A stretch of 64,000 nt of DNA from Labilithrix sp. (GTDB lineage Bacteria; Myxococcota_A; Polyangia; Polyangiales; Polyangiaceae): NCBI GenBank assembly GCA_019637155.1, contig JAHBWE010000006.1, positions 372,001 to 436,000 on the forward strand, read 5' to 3'. The position numbers and the translations under genes are program-made. The notes beneath the pieces are model-generated. The model was not told the origin of the DNA. It ran no database searches and was given only the letters and a program-made list of their open reading frames with translations. Positions 9,105-17,321 of this stretch are shown piece after piece (the first letter of the stretch is position 1; each line of letters starts with the position of its first letter).

Positions 9105-10238
9105 TTGGCCCAGCCCTTCGATCCGAGCGCCGTCGACTGCGACGCATTCTTCCGTGACCTCCGCGCGATCCGCCGCGAGGTCGAGACCTCCTACGGCGAG
9201 GAGGACGTCGCCCACGTGCGCTTCATCGAGCGCTTCGGCCGCGCGTCGACCGCGCTCGGCCTCGCGACGGCGTGGTTCCCGAACCCGCTGAGCATGGCGG
9301 CGCTCGCGTTCGGCCGCTCGACGAGCTGGCTCCTCATGCATCACGTCGGGCATCGCGGCTACGACCGCGTGCCCGGCATCCCCGAGCACCTCACGAGCCG
9401 CGGCTTCGCGGCGGGACGTCGCCGCTTCCTCGACTGGCCCGACTGGATGCTGCCCGAGGCCTGGAAGTACGAGCACAACGTGCTCCACCACACGAACACG
9501 GGCGAGCTCAAAGATCCGGACCTCATCGAGCGCAACACCGAGGTGCTGCGCGACATGCGCGCGCCGGCCGCGTTCAAGTACGGCGTGATGGGGCTCCTCG
9601 CGATGACGTGGCGCGCCTCGTACTACGCGCCGACGACGATCCGCGTCTGGCTCCAGCGCGGGACGGACCTCACCGGCGAGGAGAACCCGCCGGGCTATTT
9701 CAAGACGCTCCTCCTCCATTGTTATGCGCCGTACGCGCTCTTCCAGTTCGTCGCGCTGCCCGCGCTCTTCGCGCCGCTCGGGCCGCTCGCGATGGCGAGC
9801 GCGCTCGTGAACTCGCTCGGCGCGGAGGCGATCACGAACGTGCACACGTTCCTCGTCGTCGGGCCGAACCACACCGGCGACGACCTCTATCGCTTCGACG
9901 AGCCCGCGCGCTCGCACGCCGAGGCGGCGGTGCGGCAGGTGCTCGGCTCCGTCAACTACGCGACCGGGAGCGAGCTCGTCGACTACGCGCACCTCTATCT
10001 CAACTACCAGGTCGAGCATCACCTCTTCCCGGACATCCCGATGGCGCGTTATCGCCAGATCCAGCCGAAGATCGAGGCGCTCTGCGCGAAGCACGGCATC
10101 CCGTACGTGAAGGAGAGCGTCTGGTCGCGCGCGCGGAAGATGCTCTCCGTCGCGGTCGGCAAGACCTCGATGAAGCGCGTCCGCAACGTCGGCGAAAAGG
10201 CCCTCGGCCGCGCGCGCGCCGGTCTGAGCGCGGCATAG
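9105..10238 (+). CDS. membrane fatty-acid desaturase
   Basis: A 377-residue integral membrane diiron desaturase (PF00487), from a TTG start. The three histidine clusters are complete: HHVGH at 79-83, HNVLHH at 124-129, and QVEHH followed by LFPD about 75 residues before the end. The Gln in the third box is the mark of front-end acyl-lipid desaturases. No cytochrome b5 domain is fused, so electrons must come from a separate ferredoxin or cytochrome. It introduces a cis double bond in membrane acyl chains; regioselectivity cannot be read from sequence. It begins 17 bases after the C39-like gene. Confidence 0.9.
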   Translation: MAQPFDPSAVDCDAFFRDLRAIRREVETSYGEEDVAHVRFIERFGRASTALGLATAWFPNPLSMAALAFGRSTSWLLMHHVGHRGYDRVPGIPEHLTSRGFAAGRRRFLDWPDWMLPEAWKYEHNVLHHTNTGELKDPDLIERNTEVLRDMRAPAAFKYGVMGLLAMTWRASYYAPTTIRVWLQRGTDLTGEENPPGYFKTLLLHCYAPYALFQFVALPALFAPLGPLAMASALVNSLGAEAITNVHTFLVVGPNHTGDDLYRFDEPARSHAEAAVRQVLGSVNYATGSELVDYAHLYLNYQVEHHLFPDIPMARYRQIQPKIEALCAKHGIPYVKESVWSRARKMLSVAVGKTSMKRVRNVGEKALGRARAGLSAA

Positions 10239-10283
10239 CGCTCGATTTGCCGCAGTGCGCGTGCTACCGAGGGCGCGCGAAAA

Positions 10284-11018
10284 ATGACTGCACGACATCA
10301 TCTGATCGAGAGCCCGGACATGGGTCGCCGCGTCCATATGTGGACGTTCGGCGAAGTCGGGCAACCCCTCATCGTCTTCCCCTCCAACGCCGGCGTCGCG
10401 CACGAGTGGGAGAAGGGCGGAATGATCGACGCGCTCGCGCCGCTCCTCGCGCGCGGTCGGATGAAGGTCTACTGCCCGGAGACGAACGTCTCGAAGAGCT
10501 TCTCGGGCAAGGGCGGCGTTCGCTGGCGGATGGCGCATCACGCCGCGTACGAGCGCTTCGTGATGAACACGCTCGTGCCGTGGATCAGGAACGACCTCCG
10601 CCAGCCGCACGCGCGCATGGTCGCGACGGGCTGCAGCGTCGGCGCGATGTACTCCGCCATCTTCTCGCTCAAGCACCCGGAGACCTTCCGCCAGGCGCTC
10701 TGCCTCTCGGGCAAGTACCGCGCGAGCTCCTTCTTCGAAGGGCAGGTCAACGACGACGTGTACTTCAACGATCCGCTCGCGTTCACGCCGAACCTCCGCG
10801 GCGCCGCGCTCGAGCGCGTCCGCCGCAACACGCACATCACCGTCGTCGTCGGCCAGGGCGCGAACGAAGGCAGCTGCATCACCGAGACGCGCGAGTTCGG
10901 CGCCATCCTGCACAAGAAGCGGATCCCGAACCACATCGCGTTCTGGGGCGAAGACGCGAGTCACACGTACCCGTGGTGGCAGAAGCAGGCGCGTCACTAC
11001 CTCAGCCAGATGTTCTGA
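10284..11018 (+). CDS. putative esterase, alpha/beta hydrolase fold
   Basis: A 244-residue protein without signal peptide. It matches the Esterase_D/putative-esterase group: an N-terminal strand region (GQPLIVFPSNAG), the nucleophile elbow GCSVGA in mid-protein, and a C-terminal His in DASHTYPWW. The acid residue is probably the Glu or Asp near GQGANEGS or EDASH. Cytosolic carboxylester hydrolysis is expected; the substrate is unknown. It follows the desaturase by 45 bases on the same strand and may be co-transcribed. Confidence 0.75.
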   Translation: MTARHHLIESPDMGRRVHMWTFGEVGQPLIVFPSNAGVAHEWEKGGMIDALAPLLARGRMKVYCPETNVSKSFSGKGGVRWRMAHHAAYERFVMNTLVPWIRNDLRQPHARMVATGCSVGAMYSAIFSLKHPETFRQALCLSGKYRASSFFEGQVNDDVYFNDPLAFTPNLRGAALERVRRNTHITVVVGQGANEGSCITETREFGAILHKKRIPNHIAFWGEDASHTYPWWQKQARHYLSQMF

Positions 11019-11087
11019 GCGCGCGCCTCACGCGGGGACGCGATACGAGTTTACGCGTCCTCCGCGAACGGTCATCCTTTCCTTTGC

Positions 11088-12872
11088 GTGCGCAGGCTCG
11101 TCGTCCTCGCGTTGGTGTCGCTCGCGCTGGTCGCTTGCGGGCCGAGCAAGCCGGAAGGTTCGCTCGACGGCGTCGTCGCGCTCTCCGGCGGCGACGATCT
11201 CGCGTGCGCCCACCGGAGCGACGGCTCGACGTGGTGCTGGGGCGACACCTCCCTCACCGGCAGCGGCAGCTCGTCGTATGCGCGCCCCGCCGTCCTGCCC
11301 GGGATCGAGCGCGCGTCCTCGATGGGCGCGCAGGTCTGCGTCATCCTCCAGGACCGGAGCGTCGCCTGCAGCGAGGCGAGCTTCGGTCGCTTCAACTCGG
11401 CCTGGGCGCCGGTGCCGGCGCAGCTCCTGCCCGAGTCGGCGGCGCGATCGGAGCGGCCCGTGCGGCTCGGTCGCGTGAGCGGCCTCGAGGACGTCGTGCA
11501 GGTCGGGACCGGCACGTACATCGATTGCGTCCGCCGGCGCGACGCCACCGTCGCGTGCTGGGGCGACGCGGCGGAGGTGCTGCGCACCGGCACGCACGAC
11601 CGCACGCGCCCCGCCGGCGCGCGCGTCGCGAACGGGCACCTCGTCACCGACGTGAAGGGCCTCCCGCCGATCGTGCACCTCTCCGTCGGCGTCGGCTCCG
11701 CCCTCGCGATCGGCGAGGACGGCTCCGCGTGGGTCCTCGGCGGCGTCGCGCGCGGGGTCCTCCGCGTCGCCGGCGTCGACGACGCGGTCGAGGCGGCGTC
11801 GGGGCACGCGTTCCACTGCGTGCGCCGGCGGGGCGGCGAGGTCGCGTGCTGGCGCGACGGCGTCGCGGCGGAGAGCCTCTCGAAGGTGCAGACCTCGCCG
11901 CAGCGGATCGATCTCCCGCCCGCGGCGAAGATCGCGGCCGGGCCGTGGGGCGCGTGCGCGCTCCTCGCCGGCGGCGGCACCGCGTGTTGGGGCGGCGATC
12001 GCGGCGTCGCGAAGGCGGAGACCTCGAGCTGGCTCTCGCCCAAGCGCATCTCGAACGCGGACGCCCTCGAGGACCTCGTCGTCGGCGCGTTCTTCGCGTG
12101 CGGCAACGACGCGGCCGGCAACGTGCTCTGCTGGGGCGACGCGCGGCGGCTCGGCGTCGGCTACGAGGGGCCGCGGCAAAGGGCGAAGGCGCCGCACGCG
12201 ATGGGCTGGGTGCAGCTCAGCGCCGGCGCGGAGGCGCTCGCGCAGGCGGATCGAAAGGCCTGGCTCACCGGCGCGGTCGCGCTCGCCGGCATCTTCGTCG
12301 GCCTCCTCTCCGCGCGCCGCCTCGTCGCGCGCGCGACCGACGTCTGGCGGCGCCTCCCCGCCGCGCCGCTGCTCGCAGGTGCGGGTTATCGCGCGGGAGA
12401 GATCGCGATGACGCGCTCGTCGGCGCCGCCGCTCGTGCGCGCCGCGATCGCGCTGGGGCTTGCCTCCGCCGGCGCCGACGCCGCCGTCATCGTCGTCTTC
12501 GACAGCCTCTACGCCGCGACGACCAAGGGCACCTTCGTCTTCGGCGCGCTCGCAGCCGCGGCCTGGATCGCGTTCGCCGTCGCCGCCGTCGCGCGGGCGA
12601 CGCGCGGCGGGCACGCGCCCCTCCGGCGCTGGCGCCTCGTCGGCGGGCTCGCGCTCTTCGTCCACGCCGCGATGGGGCTCTTCGCGCTGATTGCCAAATA
12701 CGAGCTGGTCTGGACCCTGGCGGGCGAGCGCGCGGCGGCGCCGGGGGCGGCCGGGCTCGTCACCGGCGTCCTTCAGCTCACGAGCGCGCTCGGCCTCGTC
12801 GCCGGCGGCGCGATGATCGCCGCTTCCCGTCACCATCGCGCGCTCTCGGAATTCCATGCCCAAGACCGATAA
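11088..12872 (+). CDS. RCC1-like propeller lipoprotein with C-terminal membrane domain
   Basis: A 594-residue protein from a GTG start with lipobox LVACG. Residues about 25-385 contain repeated RCC1-like blades, each ending in a CWG-type motif (WCWGD, ACWGD, ACWRD, ACWGG, LCWGD). From about residue 395 to the end there are four or five hydrophobic helices (for example AVALAGIFVGLLSA and FGALAAAAWIAFAVAAV). RCC1 repeats make a seven-blade propeller for protein binding. Joining a lipid-anchored propeller to a polytopic membrane domain is unusual. The following gene overlaps the 3' end by 17 bases. Confidence 0.75.
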   Translation: MRRLVVLALVSLALVACGPSKPEGSLDGVVALSGGDDLACAHRSDGSTWCWGDTSLTGSGSSSYARPAVLPGIERASSMGAQVCVILQDRSVACSEASFGRFNSAWAPVPAQLLPESAARSERPVRLGRVSGLEDVVQVGTGTYIDCVRRRDATVACWGDAAEVLRTGTHDRTRPAGARVANGHLVTDVKGLPPIVHLSVGVGSALAIGEDGSAWVLGGVARGVLRVAGVDDAVEAASGHAFHCVRRRGGEVACWRDGVAAESLSKVQTSPQRIDLPPAAKIAAGPWGACALLAGGGTACWGGDRGVAKAETSSWLSPKRISNADALEDLVVGAFFACGNDAAGNVLCWGDARRLGVGYEGPRQRAKAPHAMGWVQLSAGAEALAQADRKAWLTGAVALAGIFVGLLSARRLVARATDVWRRLPAAPLLAGAGYRAGEIAMTRSSAPPLVRAAIALGLASAGADAAVIVVFDSLYAATTKGTFVFGALAAAAWIAFAVAAVARATRGGHAPLRRWRLVGGLALFVHAAMGLFALIAKYELVWTLAGERAAAPGAAGLVTGVLQLTSALGLVAGGAMIAASRHHRALSEFHAQDR

Positions 12873-13644
12873 ACCGAAATTCACCCGCCTCCGCCTCGAC
12901 GACCTCACGATCGAAGACGAGAAATCTTTCCGTCACATTGGCCTTTATGCCGATTTGAAGGAGGTCCTCCGGCGCGCCAATTATGGATTTCGCGCGTTGC
13001 CGGAGAGCGCGGCGAGCTGGGACCGCGCCCTCTTCCTCAACCTCACGTTCTGGGGTGCGGCCGAGGGCGGCGACGTGCTCGTCGACGCGAACGTCCCCGC
13101 CGACGTCGTCGCGCACGTGGCGTGGCACCACCTCGCGGCGAAGGCGCTCATGGCGCCGGGCGCGAAGCGGCCGCCGGTCGACGCGCTCTTCCTCGGCGAG
13201 GCGATCGCGAGCGCGTTCGATCTGTACCTCGTCGGCCGCACGCTCGGCCACGCGCCGAAGTCGACCTTCCTCGCGACGCAGGTCGAGGCGATGGCGGAGA
13301 CGGCGTCCGCGGCCGGTCTCGACGAGGACGCGTTCGAGCGCTTGCTCGAGGGTGTGGCCGGCGATCCGGAGGAGGCGTTCGCGCGGCTCCGCGAGCTCCT
13401 CACCGACGCGACGTCGGCGCTCTTCGCGTGCAACGACGCCGAGTCCGCGCTCGGCGTCCTCGCGGAGCTGGAGTCGCACCGCTTCGGTCCGCTCCTCTAC
13501 CGCTACGAGCTCGCGAACTGGGTGCTCTACGCGCGCGCCTACGGCGATCCCGAGCCCTCGCCGCGAACGAGAGAGATCGAGCGCGCGCTGCGCGCGGCGA
13601 AGGACCCGCTCGCGTGGCTCGAAGAACGCTGGGTGAAGGGCTAA
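12856..13644 (+). CDS. hypothetical cytoplasmic protein
   Basis: A 262-residue, soluble, largely helical protein that overlaps the preceding propeller gene by 17 bases, so it is translated from the same message. It has no signal peptide or membrane segment. There is a His-rich stretch (HVAWHHLAA) near residue 90 and an ANYGFRAL motif at about 40, neither of which I can assign. Codon use matches its neighbours. Function unknown. Confidence 0.65.
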   Translation: MPKTDKPKFTRLRLDDLTIEDEKSFRHIGLYADLKEVLRRANYGFRALPESAASWDRALFLNLTFWGAAEGGDVLVDANVPADVVAHVAWHHLAAKALMAPGAKRPPVDALFLGEAIASAFDLYLVGRTLGHAPKSTFLATQVEAMAETASAAGLDEDAFERLLEGVAGDPEEAFARLRELLTDATSALFACNDAESALGVLAELESHRFGPLLYRYELANWVLYARAYGDPEPSPRTREIERALRAAKDPLAWLEERWVKG

Positions 13645-13720
13645 ACGCCGCGATGACGCGACGCGCGCAGTAGGAGCGCGCCTGACGTATCTTTTCGAAC
13701 GGCTCGATCGTCTTCCTGTC

Positions 13721-14686
13721 ATGAGCTCCGATTTTCCCGACGAGCTGCGCGGCTCGTGGCACCGTTTCCTCCTTACTTACGAGCCCTTGCGGCCGGAGCT
13801 CTACCGCTATTGCCGGCACCTCACGCGGAGCCCGTGGGACGCGGAGGACCTCGCGCAGGACGCGATCGCGCGCGCGTTCGTGACGCTCGCGCAGATGGGG
13901 CACGAGCCGCCGAACCCGCGCGCCTGGCTCTTCCGCGTCGCCTCCAACCTCTGGATCGATCGGCGGCGACACGAGCAGCACGCCGCGCGGCTCGAGCCGC
14001 CGCCGGGACCGGAGGCGCCGGATCCGATCGCGACGCGCGAAGCCGCGGGCACGCTCCTCACGCAGCTCGCGCCGCGAGAGCGCGCGGCGGTGGTGCTGAA
14101 GGACGTCTTCGACTTCTCGCTCGAGGAGACGGCGGAGGCGCTCGGCACGACGACGGGCGCGGTGAAGGCGGCGCTGCATCGCGGTCGCGGGAAGCTCGTC
14201 GAGGCGGAGCCGGCGTTCGCGGAGCCGCCGGCTCCGGGGGCGATCGAGGCGTTCTGCGCCGCGTTCAACGAGGCCGACCTGCCGCGCCTCACCGCGCTGC
14301 TCCTCGACTCCGCGTCGGTCGAGGTCGTGGGCGCGACGACGCTCTACGGCCGCGAGCGGGCAGGGCGCAACGTCTTGCGCGGAATGCTCTTCGGGAGCCC
14401 GGCGCTCGCGAACGGCACCGGCGTCGAGTCGCGCTTCGTCTGCGGCGCGCTCCCGGTTTCGCCGCGGGTGGAGGCGCGCGCGCACCGCGGGGAGTGGCTC
14501 TTGCTCCACTGGTACGAGCACAACGACGGCTCGTTCGTGCGCGCGATCACGCGCGTCGTCGCGGACGAGTCCGGGATCGTGCGACTCCAGAATTACTTCT
14601 TCAGCCCCGATTTCCTCGCCGAGGTCTGCGCCGAGCTCGCGGTGCCGTTTCGGCCGAACGGCTATCGCTGGACGCTCTGGCGATGA
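13721..14686 (+). CDS. ECF sigma factor with SnoaL-like C-terminal domain
   Basis: A 321-residue RNA polymerase sigma factor. Region 2 (about 25-95) includes AEDLAQDAIARAF and the core-binding/-10 segment RAWLFRVASNLWIDRRR. Region 4 (about 115-170) reads LTQLAPRERAAVVLKDVF and TTTGAVKAALHRGR. The last 140 residues form a SnoaL/NTF2-like domain, as in the ECF41 and ECF56 groups, where the fused domain modulates activity in place of a separate anti-sigma factor. The overlap (ATGA) with the GST gene suggests that gene is in its operon and possibly its regulon. Confidence 0.85.
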   Translation: MSSDFPDELRGSWHRFLLTYEPLRPELYRYCRHLTRSPWDAEDLAQDAIARAFVTLAQMGHEPPNPRAWLFRVASNLWIDRRRHEQHAARLEPPPGPEAPDPIATREAAGTLLTQLAPRERAAVVLKDVFDFSLEETAEALGTTTGAVKAALHRGRGKLVEAEPAFAEPPAPGAIEAFCAAFNEADLPRLTALLLDSASVEVVGATTLYGRERAGRNVLRGMLFGSPALANGTGVESRFVCGALPVSPRVEARAHRGEWLLLHWYEHNDGSFVRAITRVVADESGIVRLQNYFFSPDFLAEVCAELAVPFRPNGYRWTLWR

Positions 14687-15309
14687 AGACTCTGCATTAT
14701 CACCCGATCGCGTCCTTCTGCTGGAAGGTGCTGATTGGCCTTTACGAGCTCGACGTGCCGTTCGAGAAGCACGTCGTCGACCTCGCCGATCCGGACGCCA
14801 AAGCGGCATTCACGAAGCTCTCGCCGATGGGCAAGATGCCCGCCCTCGTCGACGGCGATCGCGTCGTGCTCGAGAGCACGATCCTCCTCGAGCACGTCGA
14901 CCTCGAGCGCCGCCTCGTCCAGAGCCTCGAGTGCCGCGCGCTCGATCGCTTCTACGACTTTTACGTGCACGCGCCGATGCAGAAGGTCGTCTTCGACGAG
15001 CTCCGCCCCGCCGCCGCGCGCGATCCGTACGGCGTCGCCGAGGCGCGCGCGCAGCTCGAGACCGCCTACCGCGTCGCGGACGAGCGCATGCGCGGGCGGA
15101 CCTGGGCTTGCGGCGACGACTTCACCCTCGCCGACTGCGCCGCCGCGCCGGCGCTCTACTACGCCGACCGCGTGCACGCGCTCGGAGCCCACGACGCGCT
15201 CGCGGCGTACCTCGAGCGCCTCCGCGCGCGCCCGTCGTTCGCGCGCGTCCTCGACGAGGCGGCGCCGCTCATGCACCTCTTCGAAGGGCTGATCCGCTCG
15301 AACGCATGA
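14683..15309 (+). CDS. glutathione S-transferase family protein
   Basis: A 208-residue GST-fold protein. The thioredoxin-like N-terminal domain opens with MKTLHYHPIASFCWKV and contains the conserved cis-Pro and Ser/Thr region GKMPALVDGDRVVLEST, which binds the gamma-glutamyl part of glutathione. The C-terminal helical domain includes DDFTLADCAAAP, the N-capping motif of GSTs. It conjugates or reduces electrophiles with glutathione or a related thiol. The four-base overlap with the ECF sigma gene indicates coupling, so a stress-detoxification role is plausible. Confidence 0.87.
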   Translation: MKTLHYHPIASFCWKVLIGLYELDVPFEKHVVDLADPDAKAAFTKLSPMGKMPALVDGDRVVLESTILLEHVDLERRLVQSLECRALDRFYDFYVHAPMQKVVFDELRPAAARDPYGVAEARAQLETAYRVADERMRGRTWACGDDFTLADCAAAPALYYADRVHALGAHDALAAYLERLRARPSFARVLDEAAPLMHLFEGLIRSNA

Positions 15310-15341
15310 CGGGCCGGGCGCCTCGCCGTATCTGAGCGTCC

Positions 15342-15878
15342 TCAGCTGGGCGTGATGCGCGCCACCACCACGATGGCGCTCTCGGCGGGGACGAAGCGGA
15401 GCTCGCCTGCGTCCACGAGGGTGGAGCCCTCCGGCGCGTCGACGAGCGTGCCTGCGAGCACGTGCGCGATGCACACCGGCGCGCGCACCGTCGTCGCTTG
15501 CGTCACGGTGCGGACGTCGAGCTCCGCGGTCGCGCGCGCGCGATCGACGATCAGGTTGAAGTCGCGCACCGGTCCGTTCTTCAAGCTCCCGGTCACCTCC
15601 CAGTCGCCGGAGAAGGTGCGCGGGACGTGACGCGCGAGCTCGATGCGTCCGTGCGCGCCGGCGTCGAGCGTCATCCCCGCGCCGTCGAGGAGAACGATGT
15701 GGCGCTCGTAGCCGTCGAAGCGCGAGAACGGCCCGTCGCTCGCGACGTCCGCGATGCTCACGCGCCAGCGAAAGCGCGCGGTGTCCTCGACGCCCGGCTC
15801 CACGAGGACCTCGGTCGTCGTTCCGCCGCCGTTCTTCCACGGCATGCGGCGGTGCTCGCTCGGCAGGATCACGCGCAT
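15342..15878 (-). CDS. hutD: HutD family cupin protein
   Basis: A 178-residue HutD-type double-stranded beta-helix protein. The family opening is present as MPWKNGGGTTTEV, followed by FRWRVSIADV and GPFSRFDGYERHIVLLDG. HutD proteins occur with histidine-utilisation genes and are thought to limit the pathway or bind formylated intermediates. No hut genes are present in this window, so it stands alone here. It is convergent with the GST gene. Confidence 0.88.
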   Translation of the reverse strand: MRVILPSEHRRMPWKNGGGTTTEVLVEPGVEDTARFRWRVSIADVASDGPFSRFDGYERHIVLLDGAGMTLDAGAHGRIELARHVPRTFSGDWEVTGSLKNGPVRDFNLIVDRARATAELDVRTVTQATTVRAPVCIAHVLAGTLVDAPEGSTLVDAGELRFVPAESAIVVVARITPS

Positions 15879-15905
15879 CGCTGCATGGTACGTGGACGGC
15901 GCCGG

Positions 15906-16370
15906 TCAGCGGTGGGTCTCGAGCTCCTTCGCCAGGGCCGCGAGCAGGCCGAGGGAGCCTTCGCGCCGTCCGGCCGAGCCGTCGTTGCCGTCGACGAACG
16001 CGGTGTGCTCGGTGAAGCGAAGCAGCGTCGTCTGACCCGACGGCACGAGCTCGATCGTGGAGAGGGACGAAGACATCGGCGCCCCGCCGATCGTCATCGC
16101 GTAGGCGAGGACGATCCGCTCGTTCGGGACGATGTCGAGGAAGACGCCGTCGTAGGTCATCGGCGGACCGTCGCTCCCGAAGCGAAACCGCGAGCGCTCG
16201 AAGCCGCCGACCTGGAAGTCGAGGGTGTAGCTGTCGACGATGAAGCCCTCGCCCTCGGCGAACCAGCGGCGCTTCTTCGCGGGGTCGGAGTTGGCGGCGA
16301 ACACACGCGTCGCGGTCGCTTCGTAGGTGCGCTCGATGGTGAAGCTCTTGTGGATCACGGGACGGCTCAT
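15906..16370 (-). CDS. SRPBCC (AHSA1-like) domain protein
   Basis: A 154-residue START/Bet v1-like protein of the Aha1 C-terminal group. Key pattern: FTIERTYEATATRVFAA at the N-terminus, the WFAEGEGF turn, and the final long helix ALAKELETHR. It presumably binds a hydrophobic ligand in its cavity. It overlaps the ArsR gene by four bases (ATGA); the ArsR plus SRPBCC pair is a very common bacterial arrangement in which the regulator controls both genes. Confidence 0.87.
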   Translation of the reverse strand: MSRPVIHKSFTIERTYEATATRVFAANSDPAKKRRWFAEGEGFIVDSYTLDFQVGGFERSRFRFGSDGPPMTYDGVFLDIVPNERIVLAYAMTIGGAPMSSSLSTIELVPSGQTTLLRFTEHTAFVDGNDGSAGRREGSLGLLAALAKELETHR

Positions 16371-16720
16371 TTCTTTTTCCTCTTTCTGGGGCTGCTGGTT
16401 TCTTCTTCTTCGAGCAACGCGCCGAGGCGGTCGAGGCGGCGCTCCCATCGCTGGCGGTGCTGCATGAACCACTGCTCGGCGGGGCCGAGCGCGCCGGGAG
16501 CGAGCTCGACGGTGCGGACGCGGCCCTCCTTGCGGGTTCGAACGAGGCCGCTCGCCTCGAGCACGTGGAGGTGCTGCCCGATCGCGGACAGCGAGACCGA
16601 GAACGGCGTCGACAGCTCGCTCACGGACGCCGCGCCGGCGCAGAGGCGCTCGACCATCGCGCGCCGCGTGGGATCGGCCAGCGCGTGGAAGATCTGGTCG
16701 AGGGACGAATGCTGAAGCAT
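16367..16720 (-). CDS. ArsR family winged-helix repressor
   Basis: A 117-residue transcription regulator. The wHTH domain covers about 5-85: IFHALADPTRRAMVERL, recognition helix SLSAIGQHLHVLEASG, and wing VRTRKEGRVRTVEL. The metal-binding ELCVCDL motif of true ArsR proteins is absent (SVSELST instead), as usual for the SRPBCC-linked subgroup. The ATG at 16720 is preferred over a TTG 36 bases upstream because it begins the conserved region, and because the upstream DNA carries repeated half-sites that look like its operator. Basic Lys/Arg tail at the C-terminus. Confidence 0.87.
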   Translation of the reverse strand: MLQHSSLDQIFHALADPTRRAMVERLCAGAASVSELSTPFSVSLSAIGQHLHVLEASGLVRTRKEGRVRTVELAPGALGPAEQWFMQHRQRWERRLDRLGALLEEEETSSPRKRKKK

Positions 16721-16769
16721 TGGCTTCAGTGTTGTCTCGGCCCGCGCAATAGTCAAGTAGTTGCTTCAG
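16712..16769 (-). promoter_or_regulatory. candidate ArsR operator with repeated half-sites
   Basis: CTGAAGC-ATTG-GCTTCAG at 16712-16729 is a perfect 7-bp inverted repeat that covers the ArsR start codon. A third copy of the half-site GCTTCAG lies at 16763-16769, 40 bases (about four helical turns) further upstream. A TTGACT hexamer on the minus strand lies between them at 16751-16756 and could be a -35 box. Three half-sites around one promoter fit autorepression by the adjacent ArsR protein; this is inference. Confidence 0.5.
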
Positions 16770-16853
16770 TATTGCATTGTACGAAGGAGCCTTACGCTTC
16801 GATAAAGATCATATCGATTCCGCGTGCGCGATCTCGATCGTAAGAAGCTCCGC

Positions 16854-17321
16854 ATGACATCGAGACTCTTTCACACGGTGGTTGGGGTTGGCCTCGCGCT
16901 CGGCGCGATGAGCATGGGCTGTGCGGCGGAGCAGGCTCCGGACGCAGCGACGGACACGGCGCAGGTCACGAGCTACGAGCCGGCGACCGAGCCGGTCACG
17001 GAGCCGGCCGCGCAGCCGGACCGCTTCTGCGAGGTCCCGTGGCCGACGACGAAGGGCTCCCCGCAGCCGACGCCCGCCCAGGCGCAGCTCTGCATCGATC
17101 CGCAGCGCGAGTGCGGCTCGTACCCGGCGCAGCCCGGCGGCTGGAACGAGTCGTGCGTGCCGACGGAGGTCGCCGGCGACGTGACGACTTGCCAGTTCAC
17201 CAACGAGTTCTGGCTATTCTGCAAGGACACGGGCGCCTCGCACGAATGGTCGTGCCCCTCCGGGACGATCAAGGTGAGCGAGTGCGTCTGGCCGCTGAAC
17301 GAGAAGCCGGAGCGACGCTGA
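16854..17321 (+). CDS. Cys-containing lipoprotein with LFHTVV signal peptide
   Basis: A 155-residue lipoprotein whose signal begins MTSRLFHTVVGVG and ends at lipobox SMGC. After a Thr/Glu/Pro-rich linker it has a small domain with seven cysteines (DRFCEVPW, QLCIDP, RECGSY, ESCVPT, TTCQFT, LFCKDT, WSCPSG, SECVW region). Its stop codon overlaps the ATG of the ferritin-like gene (TGATG). A second small protein at 22425 has the same LFHTVV signal and sits beside a paralogous ferritin-like gene, so this is a repeated two-gene module. Function unknown. Confidence 0.72.
   Translation: MTSRLFHTVVGVGLALGAMSMGCAAEQAPDAATDTAQVTSYEPATEPVTEPAAQPDRFCEVPWPTTKGSPQPTPAQAQLCIDPQRECGSYPAQPGGWNESCVPTEVAGDVTTCQFTNEFWLFCKDTGASHEWSCPSGTIKVSECVWPLNEKPERR

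Noticed and set aside
9272-12958. A 1228-residue forward open frame
   Set aside because: It spans the desaturase, esterase and propeller genes in another frame and has the Arg-rich composition of a GC shadow.
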